DNA of 64,000 bases from Arthrobacter sp. B1805 (GTDB lineage: Bacteria; Actinomycetota; Actinomycetes; Actinomycetales; Micrococcaceae). The notes under the pieces are model-generated. The model saw only the letters and a list, made by a program, of their open reading frames with translations. It was not told where the DNA came from and ran no database searches. Shown one piece after another: positions 1 through 9,290 of this stretch. Location of the stretch: positions 248,001 through 312,000 of the forward strand of contig NZ_PJIQ01000002.1 in assembly GCF_002929745.1 (NCBI RefSeq), given 5' to 3'. A program made the position numbers and the translations under genes. The stretch's first letter is position 1. Every line of letters starts with the position of its first letter.

Positions 1-3000
1 CGGGCTCCGTCCCGGGGGACGCGCCCAGCACGACGAGGGCCTCGCCGGCCACGACCTGCGAACCTGCGAGGGGCAGGACCTGCAACACCAGCCCGTCGCA
101 GGGTGCGCTGAGGACGGTCTCCATCTTCATGGCCTCGAGCGAGACGAGGGGCTGCCCCTTCAGCACCGTGTCGCCCGGGGCCACATCCACTTTCCAGACG
201 CTGGCGGCGAAGGGCGCGGAGACCAGGGAGGCGCCGTCGGGCACCACGAGGTCCTCGGTGTCGGGAACGACGGCGGCTGCGGCGTCGGCGCGGTCGAACT
301 CGCCGGCGTCGGCCCAGGCCTGGCGTTCGACGGCGAAGGCCGCCGACTGCTGCACGCGGAACTCCGCGATGGACGCGCTGTTGTCCGCCAGGAAGCGCTC
401 GTGCTCCGCGAGGGAGAACGTCCCGTCCTCGATCTCGACGCCGCGGCCCCGACCCGCGGCCATGTCCGCCCGCAGGTCGAGCAGTTCCTCCGGGCTGACC
501 GGGTACCAGGAGATGCGGTCGAAGAACCTCAGCAGCCACGGGGATCCCGGCTCGAACGGCGCGGCATCGGCGTAGCGTGACCAGACCTGGGTGGTCCGGC
601 CCACGAACTGGTACCCGCCGGGGCCTTCCATGCCGTAGATGCACATGTAGGCGCCCCCGATGCCGACGGCGTTCTCCGGCGTCCAGGTCCGTGCAGGGTT
701 GTACTTGGTGGTGACGAGGCGGTGCCGGGGATCGAGCGGCGTCGCGACAGGGGCCCCGAGGTACACGTCGCCGAGGCCGAGGACCAAGTACTCGGCGTCG
801 AACACGGTGTCGAAGACGTCGTTCACGGACTCGAGCCCGTTGATGCGCCGGATGAACTCGATGTTCCAGGGGCACCAGGGGGCGTCGTCGCGCACTCCGG
901 CCATGTACCGCTCGATCGCTTCACGCGTGGCGGGGTCGTCCCAGGAGAGGGGCAGGCGGACGGAACGGCTGGGCACCACGAGCTCCGAGCTGGCGGGCAG
1001 GGAGCTCTCGATGTCCTGAACCACCTCGAGCAGGCGGCGGCTGGAAAGGACGGAGGGATCTACCTTGATCTGGAGGCTGCGGATGCCGGGCGTGAGGTCC
1101 ACGACGCCGGCGAGCCGCATCTGCTCGACGGCCTGGTGCAGGGCGTGTACGCGGGCCCGGAGACCGAGGTCGAGCACCATGTCGCCGTACTCGACGAGGA
1201 GGTTGTCGTCGCCGGACCGGCGGTAGGTCACGGCGGGCCTGCCCGGTTCTTCGGCGACGCGCGCCAGGACGCCGTCGTCACCGTCGCCGCGGCGGGACGC
1301 TCGGGTGTTCATCCCGGCCGGTGCGCCGGGAGCGAATCCCGCCGTGCCGGGCAGGATCAGCTGCCGCCCGGGACCGAGGTCCCGCAGCGACGGCGCCTGG
1401 ACGGCCTGCACCGGGACGAAGCGCACGGTGTCGCCCGGGCGGAGCTGCCCGAGCTTCCAGCGGTCGGCCGTCACGACCGTTACCGGGCACACGAACCCGC
1501 CGAGGCTCGGCCCGTCCGGTCCGAGGAGGATCGGGGTGTCTCCGGTGAAGTCGAGGGCACCTACCGAGTACGGGGTGTCGTGGATGTTGGAGGGGTGCAG
1601 GCCGGCCTCGCCGCCGTCGTTCCGTGCCCAGCGCGGCTTCGGGCCGATGAGCCGGACGCCGGTGCGCGCGGAGTTGAAGTGCACCTCGTAGTCCGTGGCG
1701 AGCAGGTCGTCGATGTCCTCGCGCTGGAAGAACTCGGGGGCCCCGTGCGGACCCTCGACGACGGTGAGCTCCCAGCGGCTCGTCAGCGCGGGCCGGGCGT
1801 CGAGCGGCACCGGTGATCCGCCGGATTCCTCCGCGGAAACGGTCCGCAGCACGTCGCCGGTCCGCAGGACGCGCCCTGCGTGTCCGCCGAACTGGCCGAG
1901 CGTGAAGGTCGACGCGCTGCCGAGGTACTGCGGGATGTCGAGCCCCCCCGCGAAGAGGACGTAGCCGCGGAGACCCGCTCCCTCCGCCGCGCCGACGTCG
2001 AGCGTTCCGCCTGCCGGCACCGTGATCGGCTCCCACGCGTGAACGACGACGTCGTCCACCGTGATGCGCACGTCGGCGCCCGTCACGCACACGGTGGTCT
2101 CGTGCGAGAAGGTCAGGCTGGGCCCGGTCATCGTGAACTCGAGGCCGGGGGCACCCTCCGGATTGCCGAGGGCCTGGTTGCCGAGGCGGAAGGAGAGGTC
2201 GTCCATCGGACCGCTCGGCGGGACGCCGACCTGCCACAGGCCGGTGCGGCCGGGCCAGTCCTGCACGCTCGTCTGCAGTCCCGGGCGCTCGACGGTGATG
2301 CGTGGTTCCGGGTCGCCGACGGCGTCGAGCGTGCTGGTGGAGTGCGCCGCCACGCGGACGACGTCGAGCGTGCTGACGGTGCGGAGCATCCCGAGGTTGG
2401 TCTCGATGCCGTCGATCCGAGTGCCGCGCAGGGCGTCGGCGAGCCGGTCGAAGGCCTCGTCGCGGGTGGTGCCGGAGGTGATGATCTTCGCCAGCAGGGG
2501 ATCGTAGTTGGTGGAGACCTCGCTGCCGGTCTCGGCCCACGTGTCCACGCGGACGTGCTCCGCCGCGGGGTATTCCGCGTTGGTGATCGTGCCCGCGCTG
2601 GGCTGGAAGCCACGGGCGGGGTCTTCCGCGTACACCCGTGCCTCGACGGAACAGCCCGAGACCGGCACGCTGTCGGGGACGTCGGCGAGGACGGCTGCGG
2701 CGTCGGGTCCGCCCTGCGCGAGGTGGAGCATCCACTCGACGAGGTCGACGCCCGTGATCGACTCCGTGACGGGGTGCTCGACCTGCAGGCGGGCGTTCAC
2801 CTCGAGGAACGAGGCCTCCTGCCGGGCGGAGTCGTAGACGAACTCGACGGTTCCCGCCGAGCGGTAGCCGAGCGACGCACAGAGTGCCCGCGAACTGCGG
2901 TGCAGCTCCTCGCGGAGGGCGTCCGGCAGGTCCGGTGCAGGTGCTTCCTCGAGGACCTTCTGGTGGCGGCGCTGCAGGGAGCAGTCGCGGTCACCGAGGC

Positions 3001-3670
3001 TGACCACCCGGCCGGCTCCGTCGCCGAAGACCTGGACCTCGACGTGGCGCGCGTTCTCCACGTACCGCTCCGCGAAGACCCCGGCGGTGCCGAAGCTCGC
3101 GCCGGCGAGCCGGGAGACCCTCGGGAAGCTCTCCGCGAGTTCCTCCTCCGTGCGGCACACCGTCATGCCGATGCCGCCTCCACCGCCGGTCGCCTTGAGC
3201 ATGAGCGGGAAGCCGATGGTCTGCGCGGCGGCGAGGGCGTCCTCGACGCCGTCGAGCAGTCCGGACCCCGCGATCATGGGAACGCCGGCGGCCTGCGCGG
3301 CGTCGCGGGCGGTGTGCTTGGTGCCGAAGATGCGCAGCTGCTCTGGAGTGGGGCCGACGAAGACCAGCCCGGCGGCCTCGACGGCCTCCGCGAACTCGGC
3401 GTCCTCCGAGAGGAAGCCGTAGCCCGGGTGAATGGCTCCAGCACCGGTCGACGCGGCGGCGGCGAGCAGGGCGTCGACCCGCAGGTAGGACTCCTTGGCG
3501 GGTGCCGGGCCGAGGAGCACGGCCTCGTCGGCCAGCCGGACGTGGCGGGCGCCGCGGTCCGCCTCGGAGAAGACGGCGACCGTCCGCAGGCCGAGCTTCC
3601 GGGCGGACTCGATGATGCGGCAGGCGATCTCGCCGCGGTTGGCGACGAGCAGGGTGTCGAAGCGGTTCAT
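1..3670 (-). CDS. Biotin-dependent urea/guanidine carboxylase, C-terminus cut by window edge
   Basis: Carboxylates urea or, in many operons of this layout, guanidine, using ATP and bicarbonate; a hydrolase then releases ammonia. Residues 1-450 are a biotin carboxylase/ATP-grasp domain: the N-terminus reads MNRFDTLLVANRGEIACRII and a Gly-rich ATP loop KATGGGGGIGM lies near residue 155. Next come the KipA-like and KipI-like carboxyltransferase domains (about 460-1050); the second contains YNPARTWTPENAVGIGG and MEGPGGYQFVGR. A biotinyl domain follows with AMKMET, biotin lysine at residue 1182. The frame is open to base 1, so about 1223 residues are visible and few are missing. The start overlaps the previous gene's stop by 4 bases (ATGA). 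Urea versus guanidine as substrate cannot be settled by eye; the two DUF1989 neighbours favour guanidine. Confidence 0.93.
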   Translation of the reverse strand, partial: MNRFDTLLVANRGEIACRIIESARKLGLRTVAVFSEADRGARHVRLADEAVLLGPAPAKESYLRVDALLAAAASTGAGAIHPGYGFLSEDAEFAEAVEAAGLVFVGPTPEQLRIFGTKHTARDAAQAAGVPMIAGSGLLDGVEDALAAAQTIGFPLMLKATGGGGGIGMTVCRTEEELAESFPRVSRLAGASFGTAGVFAERYVENARHVEVQVFGDGAGRVVSLGDRDCSLQRRHQKVLEEAPAPDLPDALREELHRSSRALCASLGYRSAGTVEFVYDSARQEASFLEVNARLQVEHPVTESITGVDLVEWMLHLAQGGPDAAAVLADVPDSVPVSGCSVEARVYAEDPARGFQPSAGTITNAEYPAAEHVRVDTWAETGSEVSTNYDPLLAKIITSGTTRDEAFDRLADALRGTRIDGIETNLGMLRTVSTLDVVRVAAHSTSTLDAVGDPEPRITVERPGLQTSVQDWPGRTGLWQVGVPPSGPMDDLSFRLGNQALGNPEGAPGLEFTMTGPSLTFSHETTVCVTGADVRITVDDVVVHAWEPITVPAGGTLDVGAAEGAGLRGYVLFAGGLDIPQYLGSASTFTLGQFGGHAGRVLRTGDVLRTVSAEESGGSPVPLDARPALTSRWELTVVEGPHGAPEFFQREDIDDLLATDYEVHFNSARTGVRLIGPKPRWARNDGGEAGLHPSNIHDTPYSVGALDFTGDTPILLGPDGPSLGGFVCPVTVVTADRWKLGQLRPGDTVRFVPVQAVQAPSLRDLGPGRQLILPGTAGFAPGAPAGMNTRASRRGDGDDGVLARVAEEPGRPAVTYRRSGDDNLLVEYGDMVLDLGLRARVHALHQAVEQMRLAGVVDLTPGIRSLQIKVDPSVLSSRRLLEVVQDIESSLPASSELVVPSRSVRLPLSWDDPATREAIERYMAGVRDDAPWCPWNIEFIRRINGLESVNDVFDTVFDAEYLVLGLGDVYLGAPVATPLDPRHRLVTTKYNPARTWTPENAVGIGGAYMCIYGMEGPGGYQFVGRTTQVWSRYADAAPFEPGSPWLLRFFDRISWYPVSPEELLDLRADMAAGRGRGVEIEDGTFSLAEHERFLADNSASIAEFRVQQSAAFAVERQAWADAGEFDRADAAAAVVPDTEDLVVPDGASLVSAPFAASVWKVDVAPGDTVLKGQPLVSLEAMKMETVLSAPCDGLVLQVLPLAGSQVVAGEALVVLGASPGTEP

Positions 3671-4332
3671 GCGATGTTCTCCGGGCGGGTGACGATCATG
3701 CGGACGGGCGTGGGGTTGAAGCCGTTGCAGGGGTTGTTGACCTGCGGGCAGTTTGAGACGAGCACCAGGGTGTCCACCTCGGCGCGGAGCGCTATGCGCT
3801 TGCCGGGAGCGGAGAGGCCGTCGACGATCCCGAGGGCACCGTCCGGGTCGACCGGCACGTTCATGAACCAGTTGATGTTGGAGACGAGGTCCCGCTTGCC
3901 GAGTCCCCAGCGGGAGCCCTCGATGAGGAAGTTCTCCACGCAGGCGTGCTGCTCGCGGGTGTGCTGGCCGTACCGCAGGGTGTTCGACTCCTGCGAGCAC
4001 GCGCCCCCGATGGTGTCGTGCACGCCCACCTCGTCGGCGACGACGGTCATGAGCGCGAGCCCCGTGTCGGCGCGCAGCACGGAGCCGGTGGTGAGGACGA
4101 TGGACTGCTGCTGGGCGATGGTGACCGATGCGGAGTAGCGAACGGTGGTGTCCTCGGCGGCGTAGAGCAGGCAGTCGACGGCCTGGTTGCCGTCGAGGTC
4201 CACAATGGTGAGGACGTCACCGGCTGCGACGACGGCGGACCAGGGCCCGCGTGCCTCGACGTACTCGTCGAGGACGACGGCGCCCGGCGCGAGGGCGATG
4301 CTGCTCGCGGGCTGCGAGAGGGTGGTGGTCAT
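3667..4332 (-). CDS. DUF1989 protein (urea carboxylase-associated / carboxyguanidine deiminase subunit)
   Basis: 221-residue DUF1989 family protein. Pairs of these proteins are encoded with urea/guanidine carboxylases; in characterised guanidine pathways the pair (CgdA/CgdB) deiminates carboxyguanidine to allophanate, and the older name is urea amidolyase-associated protein. Visible family features are DLDGNQAVDCLLY, a central GGACSQESNTLRYG, and a C-terminal NCPQVNNPCNGFNPTPVRM. The Cys and His residues in these motifs are plausible metal ligands. The start at 4332 is chosen because AAGGAG lies 7 bases upstream and the ATG overlaps the preceding stop as ATGA. An in-frame extension to 4452 exists but would run into the upstream gene. 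It is translationally coupled on both sides. Confidence 0.88.
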   Translation of the reverse strand: MTTTLSQPASSIALAPGAVVLDEYVEARGPWSAVVAAGDVLTIVDLDGNQAVDCLLYAAEDTTVRYSASVTIAQQQSIVLTTGSVLRADTGLALMTVVADEVGVHDTIGGACSQESNTLRYGQHTREQHACVENFLIEGSRWGLGKRDLVSNINWFMNVPVDPDGALGIVDGLSAPGKRIALRAEVDTLVLVSNCPQVNNPCNGFNPTPVRMIVTRPENIA

Positions 4333-5204
4333 CGGGTGCTCCTTGCGGCGAGATCGTGCTCGGTGTTGTTCAGTGCCTGCTGGTGCTCCGGCGTCAACGG
4401 CCCCACCAGGTTCCCGTGCGCCAGTGCGGCGAGGTCCCCTGGTGACCGCCACGCGGCGATGTCCACGGCGGTGCCGGTGAAGTCGGCGCGCGGGTCCAGC
4501 GGATGGGCGGTGTTGGCCAGCACGACGACGGCGTCCACCTGCAGCAGCAGGTCGACGTGTGCTCCGGGGCCGGCGCTTCCCGTGAAGCGGATGCCGCCGT
4601 CGCCGTCGACCCGGACGCCCTTGAAGAAGGTGAGCGACGGCGCGACATCGCGCGGACCGAGTCCGTTCTTCAGTGCTCCCAGCGTCAGCAGTTCGCGCGC
4701 CGCGGGTGAAGCACTGTGCGCCGTGCCTGCCCCGTACCGCGCCGTGTTACCGGCGAGGGTGGTGGCGCCCGTCAGCGCATCGTGGCTGCCCGAAGTGTCC
4801 TCGACGATCGTGGCCAGAAGGCGCCCGGCGTCGGACAGGAGCGGGTGCCCTGCTCCCGGATAGGCCTGCCACGGGACCTTGACGGAATCAGCCGCGTTGT
4901 AGCGTTCGTGGAGTGCTCCGGCTCTGTACAGGAGGGTGTGGACACACGAATCCCCGGAGTCGGTGAGCCGGAGGCGTGTGCCGCGGGCGAGCTGCAGGGT
5001 CGTGTAGCGACCGAACGCGAGCGTCTCCGACCAGACCAGGCTGTCTGCGGCGCCATCGGGCAGCGCGCCAGTGACTCGGGTGGGAGCGGTGGTCAGCGGG
5101 ATGTGGCGCATCGTGTCCGCGGTGCGGTGGTGCTGCTCCCGGGCGTGGGCCCGGGCTCCGGCCGTGGTGGCCGTGCCTGCCGGGGTGTCGGTGGTCTGTG
5201 TCAT
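4329..5204 (-). CDS. DUF1989 protein, second subunit of the pair
   Basis: 291-residue DUF1989 paralogue of the next gene. The N-terminal 45 residues are low-complexity and Thr/Ala/His-rich; the domain then shows RGTRLRLTDSGDSCVHTLLY and a TLAGNTARYG stretch equivalent to the partner's SNTLRYG. The partner's Cys-rich C-terminal motif is replaced here by NTAHPLDPRADF, so the two subunits have probably diverged in metal binding, consistent with a heteromeric enzyme. It sits between the permease (43-base gap) and its partner (4-base overlap). Assignment to carboxyguanidine deiminase rather than an unspecified urea-associated role is inference from operon layout. Confidence 0.86.
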   Translation of the reverse strand: MTQTTDTPAGTATTAGARAHAREQHHRTADTMRHIPLTTAPTRVTGALPDGAADSLVWSETLAFGRYTTLQLARGTRLRLTDSGDSCVHTLLYRAGALHERYNAADSVKVPWQAYPGAGHPLLSDAGRLLATIVEDTSGSHDALTGATTLAGNTARYGAGTAHSASPAARELLTLGALKNGLGPRDVAPSLTFFKGVRVDGDGGIRFTGSAGPGAHVDLLLQVDAVVVLANTAHPLDPRADFTGTAVDIAAWRSPGDLAALAHGNLVGPLTPEHQQALNNTEHDLAARSTR

Positions 5205-5247
5205 GTCGGTCCTGTCTGAAGTGCGGCAGAGGTGCGGTGGCTGGCGT

Positions 5248-6744
5248 TCAGGAGGCCCTGGCCGTGATGCTCCTCCGGATCCACAGACCCAGGAGCAGTA
5301 CGACGGTCACCATGAGGGGCGCGGAGTAGAGGAGGATCCCGTTCTCGCCGGCGGGGTCGTACACCTCGGGGCGGGGCCAGGCGAGGTTCACGACCATGAC
5401 GGCGCCGTAGAGGACAGCGAGGACGTTCACGGGAAGGCCCCAGCGGCCGAGCGAGAAGAGGCCGGCCGGCATCGTCTGCCCCACGCGGTCCCAGTCGCCG
5501 CGCAGGCGGTTGACCAGTTGCGGGACGGTGACCAGCAGGTAGGCGATGTAGACCATGACGATGCAGACGCTGGTCAGCGTGGTGAAGAGCGCGGCGTTGC
5601 CCACATTGATGGCCAGGACTCCGACGGCGAGCGCGCCGATGACGATCGACGGCCACATCGGGGTTCCGCGGCGGGGGTGGACCGTGGCCAGGAGCGTGGA
5701 GGCGGGGAGCTTGCCGTCACGTGCCATCGAGAAGACGAGGCGCGAGCCCGCGGTCTGGATGGCCAAGGTGCAGACGAAGATCGCGATGGCGACGTCGACC
5801 AGCAGCACCTTCCCCCAGAAGGTGCCCAGCACGGCGGTCAGGACGTAGGGGAGACCCTCGGTGGCGAGCCGGCCGTCGTCGAGGCTCGGCGCCGCCATGA
5901 GGGCGGTGATGATCATGAGGGCCCCGCCGATCCCGGAGATCACGAGGGCGGAGATGATGGTGCGCGGTGCTGTGCGGCGGGGATCGCGGGTCTCCTCGGA
6001 GAGTTCGCCGGCCGAGTTGAAGCCGACCATGACGTAGGCGGCCATGAGGCCGGAGACCAGGAACGCCCCGACGGCGCCCAGGTCCGAGCTCTGCAGCACC
6101 GTGGTGTCCATCACGACGTCGGGCCCGCGCTGCGCCGCGGTGATGAGGGCGAGGACAACGGCGACGACGCCGACGATCTCGCAGGTCACACCGACGGAGT
6201 TGACGTGCGCCATGAGCCGGACGCCCATCGCGTTGATGACGGTCGTTGCCACGAGGAGGATGGCACCGAGAACGACGGCGTTCGCTGCACCCGTGACCGT
6301 GTTGAGCGCGGGGTCCCCGCCGACGAGCTGGAAGCCGCTCCACAGTTGCGGCAGCACGACCTGGAGGGCGATGGCAGCAGCGGCCGCGGTGACCACCTGG
6401 GCCACCGCCATGAACCACCCGGCGAACCAGCCCACCGTCTCGCCGCCGATGCGCCGGGCCCACTGGTAGACGGCACCGGAAAGCGGATACCGTGCGGCGA
6501 GTTCGGCGAAGTTGAGGGCCACGAGGAGTTGCCCGACGAGGACGATGGGCCACGTCCAGAAGAACGCCGGGCCGGCGAACGAGTAGCCGAAGGCGAAGAG
6601 CTGGAAGATCGTGGTGAGGATGGAGACGAAGGAGAATCCCGCCGCGAAGGAGGCGTACCGGCCCAGCTTGCGGTGCAGGGAGGGCTCGTAGCCGAGGGAC
6701 GTGAGGTCGGCGTCGTCCGTGTGGGTCGAGGTTGGAATCGTCAT
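5248..6744 (-). CDS. APC-family permease of the urea/guanidine carboxylase operon
   Basis: 498-residue amino acid/polyamine/organocation permease with about 12 hydrophobic segments. The N-terminus carries the APC-like LGRYASFAAGFSFVSI and the first helices contain FAELAARYPLSGAVYQWARR, typical of this family. It is the first gene of the operon and closely matches the class of permeases named for urea carboxylase systems. Likely role is uptake of the carboxylase substrate (guanidine, urea or a related amine); the exact substrate is not visible. Start supported by CCGGAGACACCG just upstream. The 144 bases before it contain no guanidine riboswitch that I could recognise. Confidence 0.9.
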   Translation of the reverse strand: MTIPTSTHTDDADLTSLGYEPSLHRKLGRYASFAAGFSFVSILTTIFQLFAFGYSFAGPAFFWTWPIVLVGQLLVALNFAELAARYPLSGAVYQWARRIGGETVGWFAGWFMAVAQVVTAAAAAIALQVVLPQLWSGFQLVGGDPALNTVTGAANAVVLGAILLVATTVINAMGVRLMAHVNSVGVTCEIVGVVAVVLALITAAQRGPDVVMDTTVLQSSDLGAVGAFLVSGLMAAYVMVGFNSAGELSEETRDPRRTAPRTIISALVISGIGGALMIITALMAAPSLDDGRLATEGLPYVLTAVLGTFWGKVLLVDVAIAIFVCTLAIQTAGSRLVFSMARDGKLPASTLLATVHPRRGTPMWPSIVIGALAVGVLAINVGNAALFTTLTSVCIVMVYIAYLLVTVPQLVNRLRGDWDRVGQTMPAGLFSLGRWGLPVNVLAVLYGAVMVVNLAWPRPEVYDPAGENGILLYSAPLMVTVVLLLGLWIRRSITARAS

Positions 6745-6888
6745 CGGTGTCTCCGGGGCTCGAACGGGATGGGTGCCGGCGGGAGCAGGAGCGCGGTTCC
6801 TGCGTAATACCGATCACTTGATAGTTTTCCAATCCGACGTCCCGCTCGGGTTTCCCGGAGGTAAAAGGCGTGTGAGGAGGTTGTTTCC

Positions 6889-8277
6889 GTGATGTTTCGC
6901 CCTCACAGGTCGGACACAGCGCCCACCTACAGGGCGGATAGGGTCCGCCACTTCACTGTTCCCATGACTACTTCCCGCACCGCCCCTCAGCCCACGTCCC
7001 CCTCGCGACGCCTCTGGTACCGCTTCGCGTCGTCCCTCGCGGCCCTGACCCTCGCGGGTTCCCTCGCCGCCTGCAGCGTGTCCGCCGATCCGGCGTCCAT
7101 CGGCACCGGGACGGCCGCCACATCCTCGTCCTCCGCCGCGTCAGCCGCCACCGACTCCTCAACCGCTTCCTCCGGTACGACGGACAGCGCCACGGACAGT
7201 GCCAGGGACAGCGTCACGACGGGCAGCGCGACGACGACGGCGGGGACGATCTCGGACACTGCGGCCGCAGCGCAGGCCTTCCTCGCCACCCTCACCGCGG
7301 AACAGCAGGAGCAGGTCCTGTACGCCTACGACGACGCGACGAGAACCACGTCATGGTCCAACTTCCCGGTGACCTTCGTCGAACGGGCCGGCCTGAACCT
7401 GACCGCCCTCACCGAGGAGCAGCAGGCGGCAGCACTCGCCGTCCTCGAATCGCTGCTCAGCGAGGAGGCCTACGCGGAAGTCACCGGGATCATGGCCGGC
7501 GACCAGTACCTCCTCGAGAACAGCACGAGCACGGAGGCGTCCCTCGGCCAGTACTACATCGCCCTCTTCGGCGACCCCTCCGACACCAGCGCATGGGAGG
7601 TCCAGTTCGGCGGCCACCACCTCGGCATCAACGCCACCCTCGACGGCACCGCAAATGCCATCACCTTCGCCCCCACCCACCTCGGCTCGCAGCCCGCGGT
7701 GTATACGGCCGCCGACGGCACGGAGGTGCAGCCCCTGTCCGGCATGTACGAGACAGCGTTCGCGTTTTACGACAGCCTCACCGCCGAGCAGCAGGCCGCC
7801 CTCTACCAGGGCACGGAGGTCTCGAACCTGACCTGCGCTCCCGGCGGCACGTGCGACTACCCGACGGGCACCGGGATTCCCGGCTCGGACCTCACGGACG
7901 AGCAGAAGCAACTGCTCCTCGACGTGATCGCCAACTGGGTGGGCCTGGCGGACGAGCAGACGACCGCCGATGCGCTCGCCGGGATCGAGGCAACCCTCGA
8001 CGAGACCTACGTCAACTGGTCCGGGGCCACGGTCTACGACATGACGCAGGGGAACGGGATCTACTTCCAGATCTCCGGGCCCGATGTCTTCATCGAGTTC
8101 TCGAACCAGCAGGGATCGGCAGGCGCCGACGTCGCCGGCGTCGTGACCGGTGGCTGGGGGCACATCCACACCATCTACCGCGACCCCGCCAACGACTACG
8201 CGGGCAGTGTCACCCAGGAAGAGGCCACCGGCATGGGCGGCATGGGCGCACCCGGCGGAACTCCGCCGAACGGCTAG
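6889..8277 (+). CDS. DUF3500-domain lipoprotein
   Basis: 462-residue secreted lipoprotein. A signal peptide with a twin-arginine-like SRRLWYRF and a hydrophobic core ends in the lipobox LAAC, giving a lipidated cysteine. A Ser/Thr/Ala-rich linker of about 55 residues follows, then a DUF3500 domain with FGGHHLGINATLDG, TVYDMTQGNGIYFQI and HIHTIYRDPANDY. Function of DUF3500 is not established to my knowledge; the conserved His residues suggest metal or substrate binding. Start choice: AGGAGG lies 8 bases before the GTG at 6889; an internal ATG at 6964 would give a more usual signal peptide and has a TAGGGT -10-like box 20 bases upstream, so leaderless expression from there is possible. Cotranscription with the downstream TetR gene is plausible (45-base gap). 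Confidence 0.85.
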   Translation: MMFRPHRSDTAPTYRADRVRHFTVPMTTSRTAPQPTSPSRRLWYRFASSLAALTLAGSLAACSVSADPASIGTGTAATSSSSAASAATDSSTASSGTTDSATDSARDSVTTGSATTTAGTISDTAAAAQAFLATLTAEQQEQVLYAYDDATRTTSWSNFPVTFVERAGLNLTALTEEQQAAALAVLESLLSEEAYAEVTGIMAGDQYLLENSTSTEASLGQYYIALFGDPSDTSAWEVQFGGHHLGINATLDGTANAITFAPTHLGSQPAVYTAADGTEVQPLSGMYETAFAFYDSLTAEQQAALYQGTEVSNLTCAPGGTCDYPTGTGIPGSDLTDEQKQLLLDVIANWVGLADEQTTADALAGIEATLDETYVNWSGATVYDMTQGNGIYFQISGPDVFIEFSNQQGSAGADVAGVVTGGWGHIHTIYRDPANDYAGSVTQEEATGMGGMGAPGGTPPNG

Positions 8278-8322
8278 ACGGGAGCGCACGGGAGCCGATG
8301 TGCCGGGTGCAAGAATGAGGGC

Positions 8323-9021
8323 GTGACACTAGCCGGACCAGGGCGCCCCCGTGCGCGACAATCGACACGACCCGGTGCCACGGCCCGCGAGGAGATACTC
8401 GACGCGGCAGCCGAGCTCTTCACGACGCAGGGCTACGCGACGACATCGACGCGGGCCATCGCGGACGCCGTCGGCATGCGGCAGTCCTCCCTCTATCACC
8501 ACTTCGGCACCAAGGACGACATCCTCGAGGACCTCCTGGCCGGGACGGTCGCGGAAGGGCTCGCCTTCGCCCGGGCGGTGGCCGAGGTTCCGGCAACGGA
8601 CGAGGGCGCGGCATCGCCGGCCGCCAGGCTTCACGCCGTCGCGCTGTTCGACGGCACGCAACTGTGCAGCGGCCGGTGGAACGTCGGCATCCTCTACCAC
8701 CTGCCGGAGGCACGGGACGAGCGCTTCAGCGGTTTCCTCGCGGATCGGGCGGAGCTGCGGGGTCTATACCGGAATCTCGGCGCCGCCGCCGTCCCGGCAC
8801 CGCTCCGGCCGGGGGATCCCCAGCACCAGGGGGAGCTGGCCTTCCGCCTGGTCGAATCCCTCGTGAGCCTTCGCGCCGACGGGCAGGTGACGCCGGCTTC
8901 CCCACTCCAGGTGGCCGACGCGGCGATGGTCCTGTGCGGAGCCGGCAGCATGCTCGGGTCCATCCGGAAGCAGAGCCTGGAGCTCGTCGACCGGCTCGGA
9001 CGCGAGCTGCCGCACGCCTGA
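8323..9021 (+). CDS. TetR/AcrR-family transcriptional regulator
   Basis: 232 residues. The N-terminal HTH (about 20-68) contains EEILDAAAELFTTQGYATTS and IADAVGMRQSSLYHHFGTKD, the canonical TetR recognition region. The C-terminal ligand domain is Ala/Leu-rich and not assignable. GTG start; an Arg-rich basic arm precedes the HTH. It lies 45 bases after the DUF3500 lipoprotein and could regulate it or a distant target; no clear operator was found nearby. Confidence 0.88.
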   Translation: MTLAGPGRPRARQSTRPGATAREEILDAAAELFTTQGYATTSTRAIADAVGMRQSSLYHHFGTKDDILEDLLAGTVAEGLAFARAVAEVPATDEGAASPAARLHAVALFDGTQLCSGRWNVGILYHLPEARDERFSGFLADRAELRGLYRNLGAAAVPAPLRPGDPQHQGELAFRLVESLVSLRADGQVTPASPLQVADAAMVLCGAGSMLGSIRKQSLELVDRLGRELPHA

Positions 9022-9290
9022 CGAGGCGACCGCGCCGAGCAGGGCGGCCGGGGACGAACCAGCGCCGAGGGCCGCGAGCGCTCCGGGCCGATAGGGCTGT
9101 GACCGGTGTCGGAGCCTGCCCTTCTCGGGGCACACCGGGCAGTTGCGCAGCGAAAGCCCGATGATCGTCAGGCTTCGCGCAGGATTGTGCGAGATCAGGG
9201 GAATGCCGATCGTCGTCGTTCTACCGTGAAGTAGCGGGCATGCCCGCACCGTCCCTCCCCTGGAAATCCCCGACGTGAAAGCTGGCCTCC

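Noticed and set aside
1880..4138. Long plus-strand reading frames (e.g. 752 codons) opposite the carboxylase
   Set aside because: Antisense shadows of a high-GC gene: Arg/Gly/Ala/Val-rich, no family motif, no ribosome site; the minus strand encodes clear domains.
6745..6888. Guanidine riboswitch upstream of the carboxylase operon
   Set aside because: Neither the guanidine-I conserved blocks, paired ACGR loops (II) nor the class III pseudoknot could be matched by eye.
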